From NCBI GenBank assembly GCA_039654915.1, contig CM077593.1, positions 74,194,501-74,258,500 of the forward strand: DNA of 64,000 nucleotides. Reading direction: 5' to 3'. Positions within the stretch are counted from its first letter, which is position 1, and every line of letters starts with the position of its first letter. Origin of the DNA: Aquilaria yunnanensis. Lineage: Eukaryota > Streptophyta > Magnoliopsida > Malvales > Thymelaeaceae. The position numbers and the translations under genes are program-made. A model generated the notes under the pieces. The model was not told where the DNA came from and ran no database searches. It saw only the letters and a list, made by a program, of their open reading frames with translations. Positions 1-10,770 of this stretch are shown here, piece after piece.

Positions 1-1173
1 TGTCTTGCTCAACTTTATATTTGAAACCTTCTCACCCAAGACTTGAATAAGTAATGCCAACCTTGTTAACTTCACCAATTGATTCGTAACCTTAAAAATC
101 TCAGGAAGCTAGAAACAACCCGTTTAACTTTGAGGAAGAGAATGAAATGATGAAGATGATAGTCAAAATGATATATTAAAAAACTTAGTGGATAAGGTTT
201 TATGTACAGAAAACTTAGAACTGAAACATGCATTTTCTCCATCTTTCACATTTGTCACACAAAAAATTTTAACGTCTAGTGTCAAAATTGCTTCCAACAA
301 GTAACATTACTGGCAACTTTGCATAAAAAAACTATTGATGGTAAAATCGCTTTATCGACCAATCATTAATGGCAATTTTCTCCCTTATCCCTTCTATTTA
401 AAGTATTTAACTCCTGTACATATTATGCTGCTTGAGACTTGGTTTCTTTTCGTAAGTTTTGTCAACACATGGTTTTTCCCTAGCATTTTTATTTTGTTAA
501 CATGATCTTTTTTATTAGTTACCTATGTCTTTCAAACATATTTTCGATTTTCTCATTTAATTTCTCTTCAAAAACTCAAATGAACTACATTACAAACTTC
601 CCAAATTATACACATTGTCTTAGGTTGAAAAAGGCATGTCTTTCGGACATAAAGTTTACTCAACACTAGAAGCATGCTAGAATATCTAATAGAATTATGT
701 GTTGGGGTTAAAATGAAAAGATACCTATGTGTTATTTTGCTAAACTTTTGGTTGCATTAAAGTCAAAGTAGTTGACATATTCATGTTTATTCTACTGTAT
801 GAATCCCTTGATTTCCTCTCATACATCATCACAAACATCAAATTTAAAAAAAAATGTTAGAGGTTAGATAGCTGTATAAAGTACTATAGAAATATAGACT
901 GAAGGGTAGGTTTGAAAGCTTGAGTTATTGTAGACATGTATAAATACATACTTCACTATCATAACCTTCATAACTTGTGCATGGACTTTAGTTCAAAAGA
1001 GCAATAAACCATAGACATAAGTGGAAATTTTACGAAAAGTATAATTTATTCCTTCTAAACAATAAAAAGATAAAGTCCACCTTAGTTTTTTACAGCCAAG
1101 GGTTGAAGGTCCAGGATCTTTTAGTTCACCTAGTTGGAGCATTCTAAATTCAGAAATCATATACTATTGAAAA
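1..1173. other. AT-rich spacer, no gene seen
   Basis: I see no open frame, RNA gene or recognisable element here. The sequence is AT-rich with short homopolymers, typical of intergenic plant DNA. Confidence 0.6.
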
Positions 1174-1175
1174 TA

Positions 1176-1414
1176 CTCTGTCCACCCCAAGTTCTTTGCA
1201 TTATTTAAAAATTTCACTTATTTTTGACTTAAAATCTATTTATATTAATATTTGCTAAAAGATTTTTTAAAAATTTATATTTAGAAACTACAAGATTTGT
1301 AGTTTTTAATATAAATCTTTTAAAAAAATTTGAGAAAAATATTAATGTTAATAAGTTTAGGTCAAATTTAAGTGACAAGACCTAAATGATACAAAAAACT
1401 TGAGACAAAGATAG
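1176..1414. mobile_element. Stowaway-like MITE (239 bp)
   Basis: The left end reads CTCTGTCCACCCCAAG and the reverse complement of the right end reads CTATCTTTGTCTCAAG. Both resemble the CTCCCTCCGTCCCA-type ends of plant Tc1/mariner Stowaway MITEs. A TA dinucleotide flanks each side (1174-1175 and 1415-1416), the expected target duplication. The two halves are complementary along most of their length and turn around a short loop near 1290-1300, so the whole element could fold into one long hairpin. It has no coding capacity. The family is assigned from end resemblance, palindromic form and the TA duplication. Confidence 0.72.
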
Positions 1415-1674
1415 TATTTCTTAAAGATAGTCATGTTGATATAAAAACTTTTCAACTAGTGCATGTATTCTACTCCATTACACCAGTAAAACATAGTTAT
1501 TCTTTCAAGAGTTTAGTAGAATTATAGGTAATTCTTTCTAAATATGAAAAAGGAGGTTTTTTAGGTATCCTAAATCAGGTATACAAGTACAGGGTTTGAG
1601 GAAGTATTCATATAATATAGGTGATAAGGGAAATGCCTACTTTTCTAGGATACAAAGACCACCGAACTAGCATT

Positions 1675-1845
1675 TAATGGCTTTGTTTGAGAATTGGGGA
1701 GGGGAAAAGTTTCCAAATCCTGGTAATTGCCAGGGCCAAGTGTTTCCATTGTTGATTAGGATAGGTGGTAGAGATGAAAAGTTTTCAAATCCTAATAATT
1801 GCCAGGGCCAAGTGTCCCTATTTCTAAACAAACAACATTGAACTT
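1675..1845. repeat. Imperfect repeat pair, possible small MITE
   Basis: Two related segments lie about 85 bp apart, each containing AATTGCCAGGGCCAAGTGT (copies near 1725 and 1797). The first copy holds a near-perfect palindrome CCTGGTAATTGCCAGG. The outer edges look like degenerate inverted repeats (TTTGTTTGAGAA against TTTGTTTAGAAA on the other strand), as in hAT-type MITEs. I could not find a matching target duplication. The minus-strand frame across it merely translates the repeat and is not a gene. Confidence 0.35.
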
Positions 1846-3631
1846 TGGAATTACATTTCAAGAAAAGTTGTAGATAAGGTCATGGGAGTTTGGAAATACC
1901 AACCAATTTTGAGATGTGAGACTTTTCCTACGACTATTAAAGGTGAGCATTATTTGGATAAAACTGAAAAGACAATTATATTTGGATAAAATAATTCATT
2001 TATTTTTCTAGTTTAGTCAGTTCAAACCAAAAGTGAATTTCATGTTTAGTTATTGGATTGATTAGTGGGTCATACACTTAAAACCAAATAAACTAAATAG
2101 ACTAAATAGTAACAAATATTTCATCATTATCCATTTTGACACTAGATATATAAAGCTATTTCTCACTAATTTTAACCTATATGTTATTTATCCTTCTTTA
2201 ATTTTGGGTATTATAATTAAAATTTTTAATATTTACCTTATTTTTTCATTTATTATGTGCCTTGGTCTTAAAAAGAGGCAATCAAATAAATTAAATTGAA
2301 TAAACCAAAATATAATTTAGACTGTTTGGATATATTTTAGCATATAATTATGACAATTTGGATACACTTTATAAAATTTGAAAACCAATTAGATTATTGT
2401 GTTTGAATCATTTCCAATCGAATGCTCAACCCTAACTAAGGGTGGGCAAAATTTTGGTTATATCCAAAACAACCAAGAAAATATTCAGTTTTTTGTTATC
2501 ATTTTTAGGTGTAATTTTGGATATATAAGTTTGGTTTGATTTTCGATTTGCTTCAATTAAAATTTGATTAATCAAAATAACTGATTTTTTAGTTTACTAG
2601 TATTTATGTTTAAGATTTGGAAAGGATTATGTATATCATGAATGTTTGCTATGTGTATATATGTGATGTTTGGAATTGGAATGGATTATAGATATTTGCT
2701 ATATGATTTAAATGTGTATTTAGATTGGAATATGTGATGGATGTTTGGGATTTTGAATGTGTATGCATAAAATTTGGTTATTCCAATTCAAAACTGAATA
2801 ACTAAATTTTTTTCCGGTTATTTTAGTTTTCTCCTGTAATTTAGTTTATTTGGTTATTAGTACACAAGACCGAAAACTAAATAAATTCAATTATTTACCT
2901 TTAGTTAAAACTAGAAAAAGTAATTGAGCACGTTTAACCCTAGCGACTACAGCTGAGAGGGTGTTTTGTGTGGTAGAGTTGCTGGGAATAATCATAGAGG
3001 GAGGGGGGGGGGGGAAGAGACAAAAATATGGAGAAGGAAAAATAAACTGGTCCCATCACTTCTTTGTTATACAAAAAGGGTAAACAACACCATTGTCCTT
3101 AAACTATGACTAACACTGCTTATTCATCGTAGAACTATAAAATTTTGCATCAACAGTTCTAAAACTACGTAAATATTGCTTATCCATCCTACCATCGATC
3201 TGAACCATTTTGTGTCTGGCAGAAAGTGGATGTGGTTGATGATCTGGCTTTGGCAGGAATGACATAGGGTGTGAAAGGAAAATTAGCAAGATAAGCGAGA
3301 GTCTTAAACATAACCCTAAGTGAAATTAAGGGAGAATAGTTCACGATTAGGTAGGGTGGACTTGTTGTCTGAGTGAAGAATGTTGGAGAAGATTAGTTTT
3401 ATTGAGTTGGTATAGATTTGTTGGAATGGAGATTGATTGGGCTATGTGGAGCAAAAGAAAGAAGAATCCCCCAAACTATCATAAGTGTTTTGTTGAGGTT
3501 TAGGGGAATTTTGGTGTATGTTGATCGTTATGTTATGACCTAAAAAGGAAATATCATTGGCATATAATCATTTACCCTAATAGGGTTTATCGATCATGAA
3601 TTTTGTGACAACAAAAAAAGTAAGGGGCATG
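1846..3631. other. AT-rich spacer with MITE-like block at about 2437-2942
   Basis: No gene is seen. From about 2437 to 2942 the sequence begins AGGGTGGGCAAAATTTTGG and ends near GAGCACGTTTAACCCT. The inside has many mutually complementary stretches of the accgaaaac / ttttcggtt type. This pattern is common in plant MITE-like repeats that start with GGGTGGGCAAA, but no target duplication was found. A run of twelve G occurs at 3003-3014. Confidence 0.4.
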
Positions 3632-4547
3632 TGATGGACTCCAGACTCCAAAATCTTTTGCAAGCTTCAATGAAAGCCACCAACTCATAAAATTTGGTCC
3701 AAGAAGTTGATTAAGGAAGAAAGACTAGAAGCCGGTATCAGAATATGAGATAAGAAAGAATTGAAGCCGTGAAGTTAGAAGAATAATTGAAGAACTACAC
3801 TAAGAAATTTATCTTTGCTTTGTTCAGGATAGATAAGTTCCAAAAGACTCAAGAGCAGAGATTTTCCCATTGGAAAAATAATTAAAATCTGTTTTTGTAT
3901 TAAAAGAGAATGTACCCTTTTAATGGGGCTGAGAAATAATGCACAAGGCAAACTAGAACAATAAGGCTAATGTATGAAGGATTCCTAATTGGCAACTAAT
4001 TGGCAAAACATAGAATAACTAGGAATAATAATGCTAAAATAGTTAGGAATAAGAAAAAAAAATCAAAACTCCTAAATAAACTAGGAAACATACGAATCTT
4101 AACACACGGACAAAAGTTCTAGAAAAGCTAGGCTTGGCAAAACACGCGAACTCATGTAATTTGCTTAACAAGTCTTTTGCATATTTTGGTGGCAAATGTA
4201 CTCCTTGTATCTCTAGCCCAAAATACGAAATAAATGTGATCTTTGGTCTTGAATATAGATGGAAATAAGAATGTGTAGCTCAATAATGCACAAGATAGCT
4301 TGTTTGCTTTTTAATGGCTTCATTTGCGCACGATGAAACAAGCACTATAACATATTGGCTTCTTTCGGTCTTGGGTAGTCCATTAGGCTCAAATATTTCC
4401 AACTCTCCATGAAATACATTTTTTAGCTAAAAAATGATCCATAGGCACGGTCATGGGTGCTAGAAATGAAGAGGTGCTCCATAAGGTGCTATCGGGTATG
4501 AACCATGAGCTCCCAAGTGGAGCTCCCAGGTGAAGCTCCAAGGGGTC
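3632..4547 (-). repeat. 3' LTR of Gypsy I
   Basis: It begins tgatggactccagactcc and matches 12893-13780 through many shared blocks, such as aatgtac-cccttttaatgggg, taatgcacaaggcaaactag and caagtcttttgc. The inner end is uncertain within about 4527-4554, because the LTR abuts block J and both copies end differently. No clear polypurine tract is seen, consistent with later deletion. Confidence 0.6.
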
Positions 4548-4728
4548 TGTTGCAATGTGTATTTTTAGGAGTTGTCACTAATCAGTTTTACCAAGTTCGA
4601 TTGGATACCTGTTATGGTCAATGAGAGATTTTGAAATTATGAGTCGGTTACGCTAAAATAATCTTATTATAATGCCTGGAAATTGGCACCATGGGGGTTC
4701 GGTTTTATCTTTTCCTAATCTTTGTTTC

Positions 4729-4931
4729 TGATAAAAATAAGAAACGAATGCAACACCAGAAAGTTTTGTTGAATGATTTTTCTGTCTTATTCGAACATAC
4801 AGAGGAGCTGCATATATACATTGAAGCATAACCTACTTCCCTTAAGTAAATACACGGTTTTCCTAGTATAACAGCTATTAGATCATACATACAAGGAAAC
4901 TCAATCAATAATGATCTTCTTTCCTTGTTCA
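4729..4931 (-). repeat. 3' LTR of Copia K (203 bp)
   Basis: It starts tgataaaaat and ends cttgttca on the plus strand, that is TG...CA on the minus strand. It equals 9391-9593 except for G versus A near 4793 and near 4859. Confidence 0.96.
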
Positions 4932-4940
4932 CTCCCCCTC
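4932..4940 (-). other. Polypurine tract of Copia K
   Basis: The minus strand reads GAGGGGGAG directly upstream of the 3' LTR, the expected primer for plus-strand DNA synthesis. The polyprotein stop codon TGA (4939-4941) overlaps it. Confidence 0.9.
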
Positions 4941-6332
4941 AAGTTGGTGCATGAGGATTCATGACACCCAACTTGCCAAGAAGAAACTGAAACTGTTGCT
5001 TGCCTAAGCCCTTTGTAAACAAATCGGCCAGCTGAAGATGTGACTGAAGATATCGTGGAATAAGTTCTGCAGATAGCAGTTTTTCCCGGACAAAGTGGCA
5101 GTCCACTTCAATGTGCTTTGTTCTTTTATGAAAGACCGGATTGTTGGCTATATGTATAACTGCGTGATTGTCACAGTAAAGATTTGTTGCCACCGCTTGT
5201 TTTGTAAGCAACTCACTTAGTAATCGTCGTAGCTATATAATCTCACTTGATGCCATTGCCATTGCTCTATATTCAGCCTCAGCAAATGATCGGGACACCG
5301 TTGACTGCTTCTTACTCTTCCAAGATATAGGAGAAGTTCCAAGCTGAATGTAAATTCCTGTTACAGATCTTCTTGTCGGGGGCAACCTGCCCAGTCTGCA
5401 TCACAATATGCTCTTAAAGTCATGTCATTTTCTCTCTTTAATAGGATACCCTGACCTGGACAACTCTTTAGGTATCTTAGTACACGGATGAGTCCATTCC
5501 AATGCTCCACACGAGGTTGTTGCACAAATTGGCTCAACACTTGCGCAGCGTATGAGATATCTGGGCGTGTTATCGTCAAATACAGCAATCGACCTACTAG
5601 CCTTCGATATCTTTCTGGCTCCGAGAAGTAATCTCCATCTGCATGCCCCAATCGATGGTTTTGTTCTATGGGAGTGTTTGCGGATTTGCAGCCTATGAGA
5701 CCAGTTTCCTTCAAGATGTCTAGTGCAAACTTTCATTGATTCAGAAATAGTCCTGTTGGTCCTCGAGCAACTTCTATTCCAAGGAAGTACTTCAAGTTTC
5801 CTAAGTCCTTGATTTTAAAACGATTGTTCAAGTAGGACTTAAAACTTGTGCAAGCCTTGGAGTTGTTTCCTGCAAGAATAATATCATCAACATATACAAG
5901 TAGCCCCATAAAAACTTCTTCTTTCCTGTCTATGAAGAGGGTACTTTCAGCCTTTGACTGCACAAAGCCATACTCAAAAAGTGCTTCTGCCAGTTTTGCG
6001 AACCAATTTCTGGGAGCTTGTTTCAATCCATACAAGGACTTTTGTAGTTTACATACAACATTTTCTTTCTTGGAATTGAATCCAGGCGGAAGCTTCATGT
6101 AGATCTCTTCACTTAAGTCGCCATGCAAGAAGGCATTGTTCATGTCCATTTGATGCAACTCCCACTCCTTTGCTATAGCTACTGCCAAAAAGGTCCTTAC
6201 TGACACATGCTTTGCAACTGGCGCGAAAGTCTCGGTATAGTCTTCTCCCTGAACTTGACTGAATCCCTGCACTACTAGCCTTGCTTTGAAGCGTTCAATA
6301 CTACCATCAGCTTTATATTTGATTCGATAGAC
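4939..6332 (-). pseudogene. Copia K reverse transcriptase and RNase H
   Basis: Reverse transcriptase motifs are clear: FAPVAKHVSVRTFLA, QMDMNNAFLHGDL, LYGLKQAPRNW and the catalytic YVDD in LLVYVDDIILAG. A TGA stop (5733-5735) separates this from the connection domain (SANTPIEQNHRL, RPDISYA) and the RNase H domain (YCDADWAGC, later CDNHAVIHIANN and KHIEVDCHFVREK). A one-base loss in a C run just after DADWAGC and a TAG at 5233-5235 break the RNase H. Confidence 0.92.
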
Positions 6333-6335
6333 CTA

Positions 6336-8351
6336 CTTGCATCCTACCACCTTTTTTCCTGGTGGTAGACTCACAACCTTCCAAGTTTTGTTATCTTCCA
6401 ACGCCTTGATCTCCATGTTCATTGCTTCGGTCCACCGCTTGTCTTTTATTGCTTCTGTGTAGCTGTTTGGCTCATCATGCATGCTGATGGCCGCTAAGAA
6501 AGCTTTATGAGTTAAGCTAAACTTATTATAAGAAATGTAATGTGTTAGGGGATAGGCCTTACCTGCCAATGCTTTTTGAACTGGTTTTCCCTTGGATGGT
6601 TCTAATACAGCATCGCACACATAGTCACTTAGATACTCAGGTCTTCTTCTTTCTCTTTGGGTTCGCTTCTCTATTTGATTGTTTTTAGCTGCCTCTTCAT
6701 CAAAAACACCGTCTCTGCTGTGTGCTTCTTGATCCTCACTCACTTCCACTTGTCTGTCTGGTTCGTTTGTACTTGTTTTTTTTTGGCTAAAAATTGGATC
6801 TTCGTCTTCATCTCCACACATGTTCATTTCTTCTGTTGATACTTTGTGCTCCCCTTCACTCAAGGCTTCCTTTAATTTTCCTTCCCTGATATTTTTGAAT
6901 GGGAATACATCCTCATAGAACCATACATCTCTTGAAACAAAGGTCTCCTTCCTTTCCAGGCTATACATTTTCCATCCTTTCTTTCCATAGGGATATCCAA
7001 TGAAGATACATTTTTCCGCTCTCTCTTCGAATTTATCATTTTTAGGTGTTTGCCTTTTTGCATAGCCAAGACATCCAAATGTTCTTATATGCGAATAAGC
7101 AGGCTTCTTCCCAAATAGAACTTCAAATGGTGTAAGACCTCCCAATGCACTGCTTGGTGTGTAATTGATTAAGTACGTTGCTGTCAAAATACACTCCCCC
7201 CAAAACTCCAATGGCAGATTTGCTTGAAACCTCAATGCCCTGGCTACATTCAAAATATGTTGGTGCTTCCTTTCAACCCTTCCATTTTGTTGTGGGGTCT
7301 TGACACAAGATGTTTGATGAACTATCCCTTGGTTAAGAAAAAATTCACGAAGAGCTCCCATGAACTCAATTCCATTATCACTTCGCACTGTTTTGACATT
7401 GGTACCAAACTACCTTTCCACCATTGCGCAAAACGACATGAATGTCTTCTGAGTTTCTGACTTATCACACAGTAAATATACCCAAGTGCTTCGAGTAAAA
7501 TCATCCACGATCGTTAAGAAATAATGTGCTCCTGACATTGACGCAGTATGATACCGACCCCATAGATCACAGTGAACTAATTCAAACGGATGGTTGGCTT
7601 TATTATTACTTGAATGAAAGACAAGTTGAGACTGTTTGGCTCGATGACAAATATCACAACCCCACTCTTTATCTCTTTCTGAAACAAGACCACATGCTTC
7701 TGATATATAAGATAGATTCCTCATTGAGGGATGCCCTAAACGTCTGTGCCATAGCTCTTCAGTATCTTTTCCAACAATCATTGCAAGTGCGCTATGTGTG
7801 CTTCGCAAGTAGTAGACATCATCCTTAAGATTACCCAGTCCAATCAGCGTCCGCTGGATTAGGTCCTGAATTACACAAACATTCAAATAATAAGTAATAG
7901 CACAACCTATATCCTCACTTAGCCTTCTTATAGAAATCAAATTACACTTGAAGTTTGGTACATATAACACAACCTTCAATTCAATGTTTTCATTAATGAG
8001 GATATCTCCTTTCTTTTCAATTTTTAGAGAACTGCCATCAGGTATAACAACCCTTTCATCATTTTCAGCGTTTCTAATATTCTTGAGCTCATCCAAATTT
8101 CCTGTAATGTGGTGTGAGGCACCACTATCCAATATCCAATCCGTCAAATAATTAGAGGGCAAAATCTTACCGGAGAAAGCTTCATGAACTATGCTTGATG
8201 ATTCACTAGTACCTAGCAGTGACATTAACCTTTCAAGCTGATTTTGTGTTAACGACGGCAACTGCACTAGATTTTCAGATTCTCTCGTTGTGGCAGCCTG
8301 CCCTTGAACCATGTTGGCAGTAGCTCCTTTGAAGCCTCGACTGCCACGTCC
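6336..8351 (-). pseudogene. Copia K protease and integrase
   Basis: The protease shows the aspartyl active site WILDSGASHHITG near 8120-8150. It is followed by the pre-integrase zinc region (LWHRRLGHPS, then CDICHRAK) and an integrase core with HCDLWG for the first Asp, VRSDNGIEF for the second, and [11 protein letters not shown] for the catalytic Glu. A TAG stop at 7410-7412 falls between the first and second Asp, in place of a probable Gln codon. The active-site residues themselves are intact. The segment ends at the stop at 6333-6335, in place of a probable Trp. Confidence 0.92.
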
Positions 8352-9275
8352 TCAACCACGGCCACTTCTACTTGTCCCTCTAGAATTCCAGTTTTCGGGA
8401 TAGCCAATTATTTCAAAACACCAAGACTTGTTGTGTCCTGGTCGTTTGCAGTGCGTACAAACTTCAAGTCTAGCTTCGGAACTTCGAATTTCACTGGTTT
8501 GTCCCTTTTGCTCAAATTTTCTTCTGCTGACAAAGGCTGCGGCTTGTGACCTTGGATCCTCTCACTGTCCTACCTTTTGCTGCAATTCTTCTCTTGAAAT
8601 CATAGCAAAGCATCGGGTGAGAGAGGGTAAAGGATCCATACAGATAATATTAGACCTTACTGTGTTATATCGATCATCCAAGCCCATGAGAAACTTGTAG
8701 CTTTTTTCGTTCTCTCTTTCCTCCACCAAGTTGACCAGCGTTATGCATCCCGAGCCGCATTCGCACACATCAATCTTGTTGTGCTGCTCCAGTTGATCCC
8801 ATATTTCCTTCAGCTTAGAGTAGTACTCTGTCACACTCATTGATCCTTGCCTTAGATCATTCAGTTCACCCTTCAGTTGATACATCCTAGGACCGTGTCC
8901 TTGATCATATCTTTGCTGCAGTTCGTCCCAAAGATCTGCTGCATTTTCAAATGATCTAATTGTGGTTTGTATGCTTCGATCAACACAGTTAAAGATCCAT
9001 GAAACCACCATTGCGTTGCATTTATCCCATGCGAATAGGTCATCCTTGCTGGCTTTGTTTCTGCTCAGAGTGCCATCTATGAAACATGATTTGTTCTTTG
9101 ATTTCAAGGCTCTGCGAAAAGCCTTCTCCCACAGGTGGTAGTTTTCTCCGTTTAGGACAATCTGGCTGATGATCATGCCGGGATTATCCGAGGAACTCAG
9201 GTAGTATGCAGACGTTGGATCGCTGATCGATGTGATCCTCACGCCCGAAGACGTTTCCTTGCTGTCGTTGTTCAT
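8352..9275 (-). pseudogene. Copia K gag with zinc knuckle
   Basis: The gag begins MNNDSKETSSG and contains the typical Copia gag start LNGENYHLWEKAFRRAL and the LWDELQQRY region. This structural protein would form the virus-like particle and bind element RNA. The frame meets a stop at 8562-8564. Reading on gives a CCHC knuckle C-TH-C-KRPG-H-NKSW-C near 8420-8465, then a Gly/Arg-rich stretch with a second stop at 8352-8354. Both stops are TGA where CGA (Arg) would fit. Confidence 0.9.
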
Positions 9276-9378
9276 CTCTGGTACGAGTCTCTGTACCGCA
9301 GATAATGTGGACCTCCTGCCGGCGCACGCCAACAACAGCTTTATAGATTACTGACGGAGCAATGGTGAACTCACCAAA

Positions 9379-9390
9379 GCTCTGATACCA
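9379..9390 (-). other. Primer-binding site of Copia K
   Basis: The minus strand reads TGGTATCAGAGC directly next to the 5' LTR. This is a perfect complement to the 3' end of plant initiator Met tRNA, which primes minus-strand synthesis. Confidence 0.95.
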
Positions 9391-9593
9391 TGATAAAAAT
9401 AAGAAACGAATGCAACACCAGAAAGTTTTGTTGAATGATTTTTCTGTCTTATTCAAACATACAGAGGAGCTGCATATATACATTGAAGCATAACCTACTT
9501 CCCTTAAGTAAATACACGATTTTCCTAGTATAACAGCTATTAGATCATACATACAAGGAAACTCAATCAATAATGATCTTCTTTCCTTGTTCA
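9391..9593 (-). repeat. 5' LTR of Copia K (203 bp)
   Basis: This is the promoter-bearing LTR. A TATA-like TGTATATATGC lies on the minus strand near 9470-9483. It is the same length as the 3' LTR with two differences, where this copy has A for G on the plus strand. Both sites are in CG or CHG methylation contexts. Confidence 0.95.
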
Positions 9594-10253
9594 GTTTCCT
9601 TACCTAATCTTTGATGAAAACAATTTTTATGAACTCTATTTAATTATGTTTAATTTTCTTTTTTAATTCTAAACCGTGAATCTTACCAGACCAATCGGAT
9701 ATAGAATCTTAGATGTCCTTGAAATCTCGAGATTCTATCAAATGCACGAAGAATTTGAAAGGAACATCTTGTTCAAACTGTAAATTTTATCAAATCAATT
9801 AGTTTTGAACAAATAATACGCCTCGGGATTTTATAAAATCCACCAAGGATAGATCTTTGAAGATTTACTAAATTTCTTACAATTTACCTCAATTAATTTC
9901 TTTCTAAGTTCTAAAAAAAAATAAATTACTTACCTAGCATAATGAATAATTTTTGTATATTATCAACTTCACGATGTAAGGATTAAAATAAAAAAAAATC
10001 AAATTGTTCTAAAATCAAAAGATAAAAAAATAAACATCCTAACTTGTGTTGATTATGGGAATTTAACAGTTACATTAATGCATGGTTAAACAAACAAATA
10101 AAGAACAAATAGAAAAAGTAATAACAAGGTTGTTGTTAGTGGCCCATGTGCAAAAAAAAATAAATTTACTGACTTAGATGAATGAAATAAAAAAGCTCAA
10201 GGGGTTAAAGGAGGGTTATACCGAAGGGAGAAGGTTGAATGGGTTAGGCTGGT

Positions 10254-10770
10254 TTAACTCGGGTCGGATCGTGGGTCTGGTGGCGGTTTTACTGTGGTCC
10301 CTCGATTCACTGGCGAGGAAAGGACGAGCAACGGCCTGGGCTTTACTGCAGAGGACGAGGCGACCTTAGGCAACGGGCGATCGGCGGTCGGCAGCGTCTG
10401 TGGTTGACGGCCTCGACGGCTGGAGCGGCAGGCGTGGCACGATCTTCCTCCGATTAGGCGTGGACGGAGGCGAGAAGCTCCTGGAACGAGTGCGCGACGC
10501 GAGGAGAGGCAGAGGGGCAGTGAAAGAGGACCGGCGGTGGCGGCTGGTGGCGTCGAGCAAAGGGCTGGAAGCGTTGATGGGTGGCGGCGGCAACAGCCGG
10601 GAGAACTTAGGGTTTTTGGGTAGGGGTTGCGAGAAAACAAGGACCATGGCTGCAGTTTCACCGGTTTCGGGCTGGAAGGGTTTCAAATTTCTCCTCCTCT
10701 TTTTCTTCCCCTTTCTCTTCAAGTGGTGACTTATATTTATACTAGAGGAGGTATAAAACGTGATTAACAA
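10254..10770 (-). other. GC-rich, frame-open block inside J
   Basis: A GC-rich stretch sits in otherwise AT-rich DNA. The minus strand has two overlapping open frames: one of 134 residues from 10770, and one of 135 residues in another frame ending at 10254. Both are rich in Pro, Ser, Arg and Ala, with no domain I recognise. A TATAAATATAAG box lies at its upstream edge (about 10725-10740). The transcribed part of some plant LTRs looks like this (cccaaaccctaa, ccgccgcc), so I read it as LTR leader. A captured 5' exon of a host gene, for example a transit-peptide region, is the alternative. Confidence 0.4.

Larger units (their letters stand above)
4939..9275 (-). pseudogene. Copia K gag-pol polyprotein, interrupted
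   Basis: The likely start is the ATG at 9275, about 100 bp after the primer site; an in-frame ATG at 9335 lies before the gag homology. Domain order is gag, CCHC zinc knuckle, protease, integrase, reverse transcriptase, RNase H, as in Copia. In-frame stops lie at 8562-8564, 8352-8354, 7410-7412, 6333-6335 and 5733-5735. A missing base in a C run (plus strand 5378-5382) shifts frame, and a further stop follows at 5233-5235. Each stop is one transition away from the expected Arg, Gln or Trp codon. The terminal stop lies inside the polypurine tract. This copy cannot make a full polyprotein, yet its LTRs are almost identical. Confidence 0.93.
4729..9593 (-). mobile_element. Young Ty1/Copia element K, complete with TSD
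   Basis: This is a compact 4,865-bp Copia element on the minus strand. It has 203-bp LTRs at both ends, a 5-bp target duplication gtttc (4724-4728 and 9594-9598), a perfect initiator-Met primer site and a polypurine tract. The LTRs differ at only two positions, so insertion was recent. One long gag-pol frame fills the interior but carries several stops and one frameshift. Short LTRs, a gag of the Retrotran_gag/UBN2 type, and integrase upstream of reverse transcriptase fit the small Copia lineages (Ale-like). The lineage is inferred, not tested by phylogeny. Confidence 0.95.

Noticed and set aside
9184..9570. 128-residue minus-strand frame covering the Copia K 5' LTR
   Set aside because: It only reads through the LTR, primer site and leader in a frame different from gag. 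The same LTR frame appears in the 3' LTR copy.
10178..10369. Plus-strand frame before the GC-rich block
   Set aside because: Shadow of GC-rich sequence, with no protein similarity and no start context.
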